26,991 nt of DNA, from the NCBI RefSeq assembly GCF_028209885.1, contig NZ_JAQLEM010000020.1, positions 12,853 through 39,843 on the forward strand. The letters run 5' to 3'. The notes below the pieces were generated by a model. It was not told the origin of the DNA. It worked only from the letters and a program-made list of their open reading frames with translations, and ran no database searches. Below are positions 17,105 through 24,863 of this stretch, piece by piece. The number at the start of each line of letters is the position of its first letter. The first letter of the stretch is position 1. The DNA is from Collinsella aerofaciens. GTDB taxonomy: Bacteria > Actinomycetota > Coriobacteriia > Coriobacteriales > Coriobacteriaceae. Made by a program: the position numbers and the translations under genes.

Positions 17105-17145
17105 TAGTTGCGCTTATGTGAGTTTTGAAATTTAAGGATTCCAGC

Positions 17146-18687
17146 ATGACGAGTTTTGTAAGATGTAAACCTGCTTTTCTTGCTTTTGCCGGTTTATTTG
17201 CAGTTTATTCAGTATTTTGGTACTTAAATAATCCTAGATTGCTTGTTCTGCTTACAATTGCGATTTCGTTAATTATAATTCTCGTACTCGGCAGCGTATT
17301 TGCTAGGGATAAGGATCGCCTTAAAAGTGAGTGGGTATTCTTGGTACTGCTCATATCATTTTTAATCATATTCTGCTTTATATTCCCTCCCTTCACCGCG
17401 CCCGATGAGGGCCATCATTATTTTTCGACTTATTGGTTGGTTGATAGCCTTCCATTTAATGCCCATGTGACTAATGACGGTGCTTTTCTGGTGCGAGATA
17501 TTGATTACGCGCTATACAATAGCCGCCAACCGGGCGATGCAATTAATTCAGCTTCATTTGATTCTGTTATTGATGGTTTTTCACTATTTGGAAATGGGCA
17601 GCTGGTTCCTTTCAGTGAATTTTCTTTTAGTGCCGGCGGCGAGAATATTACTGCAAAACTGGGCTCTATCATTGGCTTGCAGATAGGGTTGTTCTTTGGA
17701 CTTGGAGCTTATCCCGCGTTCTATATGGGTCGAATTGGTTCGGCTCTCGTTTTTTGCTTCTGCGCTTTCCAGGCATTTCGAATCGCACCTAAAGGCAAAT
17801 CGGTCATTGTATTCGTTTCATTGTTGCCCATGACGCTTCATTTGGCAGCTTCATATTCCTATGATTCTGGAATCATTGCTTATTCACTTCTGGTATTCGC
17901 ATGTTTGATGCGCGGTTTTTTTGGCGAACAGCGGTCGATAGGCAAAAGAGAAGTCTTTATATATTTAATCATTTCGGTTCTTTTGGCTCCGTGCAAGGTT
18001 ATCTATTCAGGGTTGATTTTACTTGGATTGTTCGTCCCTCTTTCTCAGTTCCTTGATGAGAAGACCGGGCGTTTTAGCAAGTTCTTGTTGATCTTTTGCG
18101 TTGTTGTTTCTGTATTGGCCTTACGTTTGGCGTCGATGAGCAGCTTGGTTTCTCAGCCTTCAGATTCCTCTCGGGGCCACGAAGCGGGGCAGTTATATTC
18201 GCTCGGCGATATTCTGCTGCATCCAAAGAATAGTTTCCTTGTTTTATGTAGAACTCTCGACTCCCTAGGTGATTTCTATTGGGAAACGACCTTGGGCTAT
18301 TCTCTTGGATGGCTTCAAGAGAACTTGCGTTTCCCTGCATTCTATATGATTCCTTATTTGTTTTTTGGGTTTATTTGCTGCCTTGACTCTAGTGATGAGC
18401 CTTCGTTTCTTGCTGCTCCAGTATCCTTTCTTTTCATTTTTGCTTTCCTTTTGGCTGCACTCGGTTCCATTGCATCGATGTGGTTGGCATGGACTTTCAA
18501 CTATGAAAATGTAATACAGGGTGTTCAGGGGCGCTATTTTCTTCCGGCTTTACCAGCTTTGTTGTTTGGACTAAGAACTCGATTATTTAGGTTCAACTCT
18601 TCTTCCATTTCTGTTGTTACTCTTGGCGTCTGTGCTATGAACTGCCTATATCTTATTCGCTTTATTAGCGTCGCCTCCTGTTTGTAG
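17146..18687 (+). CDS. DUF2142 polytopic membrane protein
   Basis: A 513-residue protein with about eleven to twelve membrane segments. The loop FPPFTAPDEGHHYFSTYWL near residue 85 is the hallmark of DUF2142, a family found in polysaccharide clusters and resembling GT-C type glycosyltransferases, with acidic residues (D, E) and His in the first outer loop. It may add a sugar from a lipid-linked donor outside the membrane, which would fit the DPM1-like GT2 upstream, or act as polymerase, for which no other candidate is visible here. The ATG at 17146 is used because AAGGA lies 7-8 nt upstream; the longer frame from TTG 17125 lacks a good site. Confidence 0.85.
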   Translation: MTSFVRCKPAFLAFAGLFAVYSVFWYLNNPRLLVLLTIAISLIIILVLGSVFARDKDRLKSEWVFLVLLISFLIIFCFIFPPFTAPDEGHHYFSTYWLVDSLPFNAHVTNDGAFLVRDIDYALYNSRQPGDAINSASFDSVIDGFSLFGNGQLVPFSEFSFSAGGENITAKLGSIIGLQIGLFFGLGAYPAFYMGRIGSALVFCFCAFQAFRIAPKGKSVIVFVSLLPMTLHLAASYSYDSGIIAYSLLVFACLMRGFFGEQRSIGKREVFIYLIISVLLAPCKVIYSGLILLGLFVPLSQFLDEKTGRFSKFLLIFCVVVSVLALRLASMSSLVSQPSDSSRGHEAGQLYSLGDILLHPKNSFLVLCRTLDSLGDFYWETTLGYSLGWLQENLRFPAFYMIPYLFFGFICCLDSSDEPSFLAAPVSFLFIFAFLLAALGSIASMWLAWTFNYENVIQGVQGRYFLPALPALLFGLRTRLFRFNSSSISVVTLGVCAMNCLYLIRFISVASCL

Positions 18688-18798
18688 ATTCATCTCGCGT
18701 GCAGTTGCTTTGGTAATTTCTTTTAGTTGGGGGACTTCGTCTCGGGGTTGAGCAGGCCTGGTCTATCAAAGGCTAATTTGTTTTATGGGAAAAGTGTA

Positions 18799-20646
18799 AT
18801 GATGAGAAATTGTTATTTGAGTTTTATCGGTGTGGTCTGCCTTGCATCAATTTGTTTCACGCCTCTTTTATGCCCCACGATTGCTTTTTCATTACCCGAA
18901 GATTGTGCGGTTCTAGGCGCTGATGATTCTACAGATCAATCGGTACAGGGCCCAGTTGGGCCATCGGATGGTGATCGGTTACCTTCTGATTCGGTTAACT
19001 TCAAAGCGTCTATCGATTTGTCGACATATGAATACACTGGTGATGCGATTACTCCGAGTGTGTCGGTTTTTGCTGATAGCGGGTTAAATCTTACATGTGG
19101 GACCGATTATGAAGTCTTTTATGCGAATAATGTTGCACCTGGCTGTGCTGATATAGCTGTAAATGGGCTAGGGGACTACGCTGGCGCTACCACCCGGTTG
19201 TCGTTCCAGATTGTTCGCTCTTCTGATAACAAAATCGCCCTTCCTGGTTCTTGGGTCTGCGAAAACGGTAAATGGTGGTGGAGATATGAGGCCGGTGGTT
19301 GGCCGTCAAACTGTTTTCTGACTATTGGGGGAGCCGAATATTATTTTGATTCCGAAGGCTACGCAGCTACTGGCTGGAGATACCTGAGTGATGGATGGCA
19401 CTTATTCTCTGAATCCTGTGCGCATTTGAAGGGATGGGCTGCCATCGACGGTCATTGGTTCTTCCTTGACGAAACATCAGGTTCAATGAAGACCGGTTGG
19501 GTTTTAGACAATCATAACTGGTACTATTTGAACGGTTCGGGTGCTATGCATACTGGCTGGCTGCTCCTTGGCAATACTTGGTATTGGCTTGAGCCTTCCG
19601 GATCAATGGCTACGGGCTTTAAACATGTAAACGGCAGTTTGTATCATTTTTCTCAATCTGGATCCATGAACACTGGTTGGTTTGTTGACGATGGGACATG
19701 GTATTGCGCCAATGGCTCTGGAGCGATTCGCACAGGATGGTTTTACTTTGATTCTAGCTGGTATTTGCTTGATTCCAATAATAATGGCGCCATGCTCGAA
19801 GGATTTCAGTCTGTAAATGGTAATTGGTACTATTTGGATTCGGATAGTGGCGGCGCATTAGAGTGCAACGCCTGGGTCTTCTCGCAAGATGGAAACGCAT
19901 ATTATGCGTGCAGCAGTGGTGCAATTGCGTTAAAGGGTGTCAAGGACAGCGTGGGCGCAATTAAGCTCAACGACGCCGAAGGAAAGCCCATGGTAGGCTG
20001 GTATTGGTCCTCCGCTGCTCAGGCGTGGTTTTACACGGATCCAGACGGGGTGCTACAGCGCGGTTGGCAATTAATTGGCGGGAAGTGGTATCACCTCGAT
20101 AACGAATCTGGCGTTATGAATACAGGCTGGTTCCGCGATGATGACGGGCTATGGTATTACCTTATGTCGTCAGGTCAAATGGCAACTGGCTGGAACAGTA
20201 TCGAGAATGGCGAGTATTTCTTTAATGCTGCTGGTGCTTGGGTAGAGCCCGAGCGTTCTGCCCGTACTTCCTTTCAGTCTCAAATTGTTAGTCGCTGCTA
20301 CAACGTTCCTTCTCCTGGAGTGGGATTGTGCTCGGAGTGGGTTAGCGAGGTTTTTTATCCCGTGCTGGGGTCTTATCCCAACGGTGACGCATGCGACATG
20401 TTTTGGAATTGGTGTCACAGTCGAGATATATCGCAGCTTAAGGTTGGAATGATTGTTGCGGTCCCTACTCATACGCATACTAATGCGGGGGCTCGCTGGG
20501 GACACATTGCTATTTACGTTGGTAACGGTATGGTTATGGATAACATCGGTTACATTAGGACGACATCACTGGCCTGGTGGCTGAACTACTACCACACTAC
20601 CGCTACGCCTCAGTGGGGCTGGGTTTTAAATACGCCATTAGAATAA
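18799..20646 (+). CDS. Secreted choline-binding repeat protein with Ig-like and CHAP/NlpC-like domains
   Basis: A 615-residue exported protein. The signal peptide covers 1-31 (MMRNCYLSFIGVVCLASICF, cleavage near AFS). Residues about 66-145 form an Ig-like domain of the type YTGDAITPSV...GTDYEVFYANNVAPGCADIAVNGLGDYAGA, common in actinobacterial surface proteins. GW/aromatic modules occupy about 150-480. The C-terminal domain (about 490-615) is a papain-fold amidase/endopeptidase with C511 in GLCSEWVSEVF and H569 in WGHIAIYVGNG, closest to CHAP or an NlpC/P60 relative. The ATG at 18799 is followed by a second at 18802; GGGA stands 8 nt upstream. It is the only repeat protein here with an Ig-like spacer. 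A strong hairpin follows at 20701. Confidence 0.9.
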   Translation: MMRNCYLSFIGVVCLASICFTPLLCPTIAFSLPEDCAVLGADDSTDQSVQGPVGPSDGDRLPSDSVNFKASIDLSTYEYTGDAITPSVSVFADSGLNLTCGTDYEVFYANNVAPGCADIAVNGLGDYAGATTRLSFQIVRSSDNKIALPGSWVCENGKWWWRYEAGGWPSNCFLTIGGAEYYFDSEGYAATGWRYLSDGWHLFSESCAHLKGWAAIDGHWFFLDETSGSMKTGWVLDNHNWYYLNGSGAMHTGWLLLGNTWYWLEPSGSMATGFKHVNGSLYHFSQSGSMNTGWFVDDGTWYCANGSGAIRTGWFYFDSSWYLLDSNNNGAMLEGFQSVNGNWYYLDSDSGGALECNAWVFSQDGNAYYACSSGAIALKGVKDSVGAIKLNDAEGKPMVGWYWSSAAQAWFYTDPDGVLQRGWQLIGGKWYHLDNESGVMNTGWFRDDDGLWYYLMSSGQMATGWNSIENGEYFFNAAGAWVEPERSARTSFQSQIVSRCYNVPSPGVGLCSEWVSEVFYPVLGSYPNGDACDMFWNWCHSRDISQLKVGMIVAVPTHTHTNAGARWGHIAIYVGNGMVMDNIGYIRTTSLAWWLNYYHTTATPQWGWVLNTPLE

Positions 20647-20700
20647 GATGCTCTCTGACTGTCGAGTGGAGGACAACTTATCACAATTGGGGAACCCACA

Positions 20701-20736
20701 ATAGGGGAATCGAGGGTTAATCCTCGATTCCCCTAT
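20701..20736. terminator. Bidirectional hairpin between convergent genes
   Basis: A perfect 15-bp stem, ATAGGGGAATCGAGG (20701-20715) against 20722-20736, with loop GTTAAT. It lies between the ends of the CHAP-like repeat protein gene and the opposite GT2 gene. There is no clear T-run, so it may need help to terminate, but its position and strength support the call. Confidence 0.7.
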
Positions 20737-20793
20737 CTAGCTTAGACACACGCTAATTTGCCGTGATTGAATAAGGGAAGAAACGCCAACTTT

Positions 20794-23265
20794 TTATAAA
20801 TGATAATAACGATTCGCAGGTTCCCCAACGGTAAAGTTTGGATTCATATAGGGATCGCCTTCGACGTAATGCTTAGCCCAGCGATAATTCATGTATGCGA
20901 CCTCTTTGTGGAAGCGAATCTGCTTCTCCGTATTGTTTTCAACGCCTCTAGAAATCGACTCGTAGTGATAGAGCTCGACTTCGGGTGTGTATACGATCAG
21001 GTCGTTGATCTCGCGTAGCTTTAAACAAAAGTCAACGTCATTAAATGCAACTTGAAGCTCTTCCGTGAAACCTCCGACTTTCTCATATTCGCTACGCTTG
21101 GTCATTATGCAAGCTGCAGTGACGGCGCTGAAGTCTTGTTGTGCATCGTTGAGTGCAAAGTAGCCCCAGTTATCCTTTGGCATGCTTTGGCAAAGATGCC
21201 CCGCCACGCCACCAGTGACGCATAAGCCCGCATGCTGAATGGTGTTGTCGGGATAGTAGAGTTTTGCACCAACTGCGCCTACATCCTCACGTGCGCAGAT
21301 GCCAAGCATGGTTTCTATCCAATTGGGCGTAATTACCTCTGTATCGTTATTCAACAGTAAGAGACAGTTTCCTTTGGCGTGAGCCACGCCAAAGTTCATG
21401 AGCTTGGAGAAATTGAATTCGTGTTCCCAAGTTACAAGATGAACGATGTCAGGATATTTTGCTTGCAACTTATCGTAATAATCGAACGTCGCCTTTTCTG
21501 TGCTGTTGTTTTCGATTATGACAAGCTCGTAATTGTCGTACGTTGATTTTTCAACAATTGACGTAATGCAGTTGTCCAGAATGTCGGCGTGGTCTTTAGT
21601 CGGAATGATAATCGACACGAGTGGATGGGAATCTGGCACAGCGTAGGTTACTTTATATGTAAAGGGACGACGCGCTTGTTCGACCTTCGCATTGAGCCCA
21701 AGCCTGTCCAAATGACCCTGGACCGCTTTGATACCTGCGATAGTGGCATACGGCTTGCTATCGGCATTTGCTGCGGTGGAGGTCTCGCTTAGGCGCCAGT
21801 GATATAGAACCTTTGCAACATGATGAACTTTCCTTGCCTTTTCCACGGCGCGGAGAGTCAGATTATGATCCTGTGCTCCATCGAACTCTTTCGTGTTCGG
21901 TTCTAGAGTGTCAAGCAGAGACTTACGGATGGTAAGCATATGGCAGATATAGTTATTGTTTCTGAGCAGATCGATATTGAAATTCGGCTTAAAGAACGGC
22001 TGCGCTAGCTTTCCATCGGGCATGAGTTTATCTTCATCACAATAGAGAAGATCGACGTCATCATCGTTTTCAATTGCCTCGGCATATGAGAACAACAAGT
22101 CCGGTTCAAGAATATCGTCATGGTCAAAGAAGCTAACGAAATCACCCGAAGCGATGGCAACGCCGGCGTTTGTGTTTTCGGAAATGCCCTTATTCTCGGT
22201 AAGGTTAATTGATTTAATTCTGTTGTCGTGGGCCTTCTCCTGCTCAACGCGAGCCTTTAGTTCCTGATTGTCAGGACTCGCATTAACTAGGATGAGCTCC
22301 CAGTTTGCATAAGACTGGGTTTTTACGGATTCGGCCATATCGTTAAAGAACGAAATGGGCGTGTTGTAAAGAGGGACAATAACGCTGAACTTCGGAGCGC
22401 TGTTGAAGACGATTTTTCTCTGTTTCTCCAGAGCGCCGATGGTTGCCTTATGTTCCGTGAACCATTCGGGGTATTCAGGGTCAAACTGCGCATGGGTAAA
22501 GAGAAAGTTGGTCTCCTCAAGAAGCAAGCCTAATTTATCGGGCGTTAAGCAGTCGAATGCACTGAATGATGGGTGATTTTGATCGTCAATAACAAAATAG
22601 TAACGATCGAACGCTTTTGGCATACGAACCGAGAGCTGCGTTTCAAGTTGCTTTTTCTCAGATGTAAATCCAACGCTTGTTACATTTGAACCGAAATTGA
22701 CGATGCTCAAATCAACTTCATTGAGGGCTCGATCGAAACAACGAAGTTTGATTTGCGAGTCGCTACGATAAGGAGTTCTCACCGTGCACCTAAGGATATA
22801 GTCGCTTGAATCTTCGATGCACTGCCAGAAATCAATCGTTGCCATGTCAAACTCTGAAACGTCATCGTAGTTTCGGAGTTTGCTGCACATGTCAGGTTTA
22901 ATTTTGTAGTTAAGGCGCGACTCCCATTTGATGTTCTTGCAATTTAGCGAAAGGGAGTCGCTGCTCAGGGTGCGACCGTCTTGGCCGATTTCGCTAAACT
23001 CAATTTTGATGGTGCGAGCATCGGGATCGGGGACTACAAGGACGTATGAGTTCGAGTCACAACTATTGTCCCGGAATTTTAGGAGGGATAAAGGTGAGCG
23101 GCGGTTATCGTCTGTAGCCGCCTGGGCTGTTACGCTGGAGCCTTTATGGATGCCTTCAATCTTAAGCTGCTGGTAGATTTTCCAGTTTCCTCTGCATACT
23201 CCGGTTGTTTCGACTCGCATTGTTTGCCTTTCGTTTGTTGGACACTGCTCATTGTACTTTTTCAT
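20794..23265 (-). CDS. Tandem family 2 glycosyltransferase with unknown N-terminal domain
   Basis: An 823-residue cytoplasmic protein. Residues 1 to about 285 form a beta-rich region without a family I can name. The first GT2 domain begins at P291 (PKFSVIVPLYNTPISFF) with FDHDDILEPD as metal motif; the second begins at P548 (PLVSIIIPTKDHADILDNCI) with LLLLNNDTEV, followed by FNDVDFCLKLRE. Such tandem GT2 proteins build rhamnan or other polymer backbones, and the nearby rmlAB genes would give dTDP-sugar donors (inference). The start at 23265 has GAGG 7 nt upstream; an alternative at 23220 (MRVETTG) has AAAGG in a similar place. It is convergent with the repeat protein gene and divergent from rmlA. 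Confidence 0.88.
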   Translation of the reverse strand: MKKYNEQCPTNERQTMRVETTGVCRGNWKIYQQLKIEGIHKGSSVTAQAATDDNRRSPLSLLKFRDNSCDSNSYVLVVPDPDARTIKIEFSEIGQDGRTLSSDSLSLNCKNIKWESRLNYKIKPDMCSKLRNYDDVSEFDMATIDFWQCIEDSSDYILRCTVRTPYRSDSQIKLRCFDRALNEVDLSIVNFGSNVTSVGFTSEKKQLETQLSVRMPKAFDRYYFVIDDQNHPSFSAFDCLTPDKLGLLLEETNFLFTHAQFDPEYPEWFTEHKATIGALEKQRKIVFNSAPKFSVIVPLYNTPISFFNDMAESVKTQSYANWELILVNASPDNQELKARVEQEKAHDNRIKSINLTENKGISENTNAGVAIASGDFVSFFDHDDILEPDLLFSYAEAIENDDDVDLLYCDEDKLMPDGKLAQPFFKPNFNIDLLRNNNYICHMLTIRKSLLDTLEPNTKEFDGAQDHNLTLRAVEKARKVHHVAKVLYHWRLSETSTAANADSKPYATIAGIKAVQGHLDRLGLNAKVEQARRPFTYKVTYAVPDSHPLVSIIIPTKDHADILDNCITSIVEKSTYDNYELVIIENNSTEKATFDYYDKLQAKYPDIVHLVTWEHEFNFSKLMNFGVAHAKGNCLLLLNNDTEVITPNWIETMLGICAREDVGAVGAKLYYPDNTIQHAGLCVTGGVAGHLCQSMPKDNWGYFALNDAQQDFSAVTAACIMTKRSEYEKVGGFTEELQVAFNDVDFCLKLREINDLIVYTPEVELYHYESISRGVENNTEKQIRFHKEVAYMNYRWAKHYVEGDPYMNPNFTVGEPANRYYHL

Positions 23266-23351
23266 TTGTTGCCTCGCTAGAAATGCAGAAAGAGTTGCGT
23301 GTTTCTGCTGTCCGATTTAAATAAGAAGACGGGGAGGTTGCTGCCGGTGCG

Positions 23352-23357
23352 TATAAT
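23352..23357 (+). promoter_or_regulatory. -10 box upstream of rmlA
   Basis: A perfect TATAAT 64 nt before the rmlA ATG in the 156-bp divergent gap. No convincing -35 box lies 16-18 nt upstream, so only the -10 element can be supported. Confidence 0.45.
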
Positions 23358-23421
23358 TTAATTAACTATGCATCTGAAATTAGCGGCTTTTGCTCAACGA
23401 TTGTCAATCGAGAGGATTTTT

Positions 23422-24321
23422 ATGAAAGGCATCATCCTCGCCGGCGGGTCCGGCACGCGCCTGTACCCGCTCACGCTAGTCACCAGCAAGCAGCTGCTGC
23501 CGGTCTACGACAAGCCCATGATCTACTACCCGCTGTCCACCCTCATGCTGGCGGGCATCAAGGACATCCTGGTCATCTCCACGCCGACCGACCTGCCCAA
23601 CTTCCAGCGCCTGCTGGGCGACGGCTCCCGCTTCGGCGTGAGCCTCTCCTACGCCGAGCAGCCCAGCCCGGACGGCCTCGCGCAGGCCTTCACCATCGGC
23701 GAGGAGTTCATCGGCGGCGAGCCCTGCGCGCTGGTGCTCGGCGACAACATCTTCTACGGCAACGGCCTTTCGCGCCACCTGACGCGCGCCGTCCAGAACG
23801 CCGAGTCGGGCCGCGCCACGGTCTTCGGCTACCACGTGGACGACCCCGAGCGCTTCGGCGTCGTGGAGTTCGACGCGCAGGGGAGGGCCGTCTCCATCGA
23901 GGAGAAGCCCGCCCAGCCCAAGAGCTCCTACGCCGTCACCGGCCTGTACTTCTACCCGGGCGACGTCGCCGCCAAGGCGCATGAGGTCAGGCCCTCGGCC
24001 CGCGGCGAGCTCGAGATCACCACGCTCAACCAGATGTACCTGGAGGAGGGGACGCTGTCCGTCGTGACCCTCGGCCGCGGCTACGCGTGGCTGGACACCG
24101 GCACCATGGAGAGCCTGCACGAGGCGGCGGAGTTCGTCCGCGCCGTGGAGCACTCCCAGGACCTGCCCGTGTCCGTGCCCGAGGAGATCGCCTGGGAGAA
24201 CGGCTGGATCACGACCGCCGAGCTGGAGGAGGCCGCCAAGGCCTACGGCAAGTCGGTTTACGGGCAGCACCTGAAGAAGGTCGCCGCCGGCGAGATCGTC
24301 AACAGCCCGCGCGAGTACTAG
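23422..24321 (+). CDS. rmlA: Glucose-1-phosphate thymidylyltransferase
   Basis: A 299-residue enzyme making dTDP-glucose from glucose-1-phosphate and dTTP, the first step to dTDP-rhamnose. Motifs are [18 protein letters not shown] at the N-terminus, [42 protein letters not shown] and WLDTGT. The ATG at 23422 is preferred to 23368 because AGAGGA lies 5 nt upstream and the protein then starts at the conserved MKGI. Composition is strikingly GC-rich compared with the genes before and after it. A hairpin terminator follows at 24341. The related rmlB lies 1.6 kb downstream after two unrelated genes; rmlC and rmlD are not in the window. Confidence 0.97.
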   Translation: MKGIILAGGSGTRLYPLTLVTSKQLLPVYDKPMIYYPLSTLMLAGIKDILVISTPTDLPNFQRLLGDGSRFGVSLSYAEQPSPDGLAQAFTIGEEFIGGEPCALVLGDNIFYGNGLSRHLTRAVQNAESGRATVFGYHVDDPERFGVVEFDAQGRAVSIEEKPAQPKSSYAVTGLYFYPGDVAAKAHEVRPSARGELEITTLNQMYLEEGTLSVVTLGRGYAWLDTGTMESLHEAAEFVRAVEHSQDLPVSVPEEIAWENGWITTAELEEAAKAYGKSVYGQHLKKVAAGEIVNSPREY

Positions 24322-24340
24322 CGCCAGCTTGTTTTCTTTT

Positions 24341-24372
24341 AGGGGTCACCGTTTATCTGGTGGCCCCTTTCG
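24341..24372 (+). terminator. Intrinsic terminator after rmlA
   Basis: A 10-bp stem with one T-G wobble (AGGGGTCACC 24341-24350 with 24359-24368), an 8-nt loop and a short T-rich tail. It lies 20 bp after the rmlA stop and separates rmlA from the DUF4869-like gene. Confidence 0.75.
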
Positions 24373-24416
24373 TTATGATTACGTTGACCATAAAGATAAT
24401 ATGATTGGGAGTGGAT

Positions 24417-24854
24417 GTGTTAAGCGTCTACTTTGGCGATATGCCAGAAGCGATTTACAACACAGCGACATATTTCAAAAACTCTTACCGGTCTACTTGG
24501 ATTACGGATCCCTATGCAGTCTCGATAATTAAAGATGTCGATCGATCGGATGTTGTCTCCGAAAACGTCATCGAAAGCCCCGTGCTTGGATCCATCTCCC
24601 CACTCCAGCTTTCTGGTGGCGTGAAAACGCTGCTGCTTATGAGATTTGATCGTAAGCATATTTTTAACGCCTCTACCTGTGGTGACAACTGTGCCAAGTG
24701 GATTCTTGACATGGCGAAAGACCGCAAGCTCGTTGTGAATCTCTATCATGTGATGGACTTTGGTCGCGAGGATTTTAAAATTAAAGTCGTGAATAGCGGC
24801 CGAATCGTTCACAACATGGCCGAATTGATTCACGAGTCAATTCCGTATCTGTAG
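24417..24854 (+). CDS. DUF4869-like protein
   Basis: A 145-residue soluble protein beginning MLSVYFGDMPEAIYNTATYFKN. The blocks IKDVDRSDVVSENVIESPVLGSISPLQLSGGVKTLLLM and FNASTCGDNCAKWILDMAK match what I recall of the DUF4869 family, which has no known function. There is no signal peptide or membrane segment. GTG at 24417 is chosen over TTG 24405 because GGGAG (24407-24411) lies 5 nt upstream. The conserved CGDNC motif could bind metal or be redox active, but this is speculative. The following P-loop gene begins at the stop and is surely in the same transcript. Composition is much less GC-rich than the rml genes on either side. Confidence 0.8.
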   Translation: MLSVYFGDMPEAIYNTATYFKNSYRSTWITDPYAVSIIKDVDRSDVVSENVIESPVLGSISPLQLSGGVKTLLLMRFDRKHIFNASTCGDNCAKWILDMAKDRKLVVNLYHVMDFGREDFKIKVVNSGRIVHNMAELIHESIPYL

Positions 24855-24863
24855 GTGCTGCTT

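Noticed and set aside
23476..24270. Minus-strand open frame of 264 codons over rmlA
   Set aside because: Antisense shadow of a clear RmlA gene in GC-rich sequence, with low-complexity composition.
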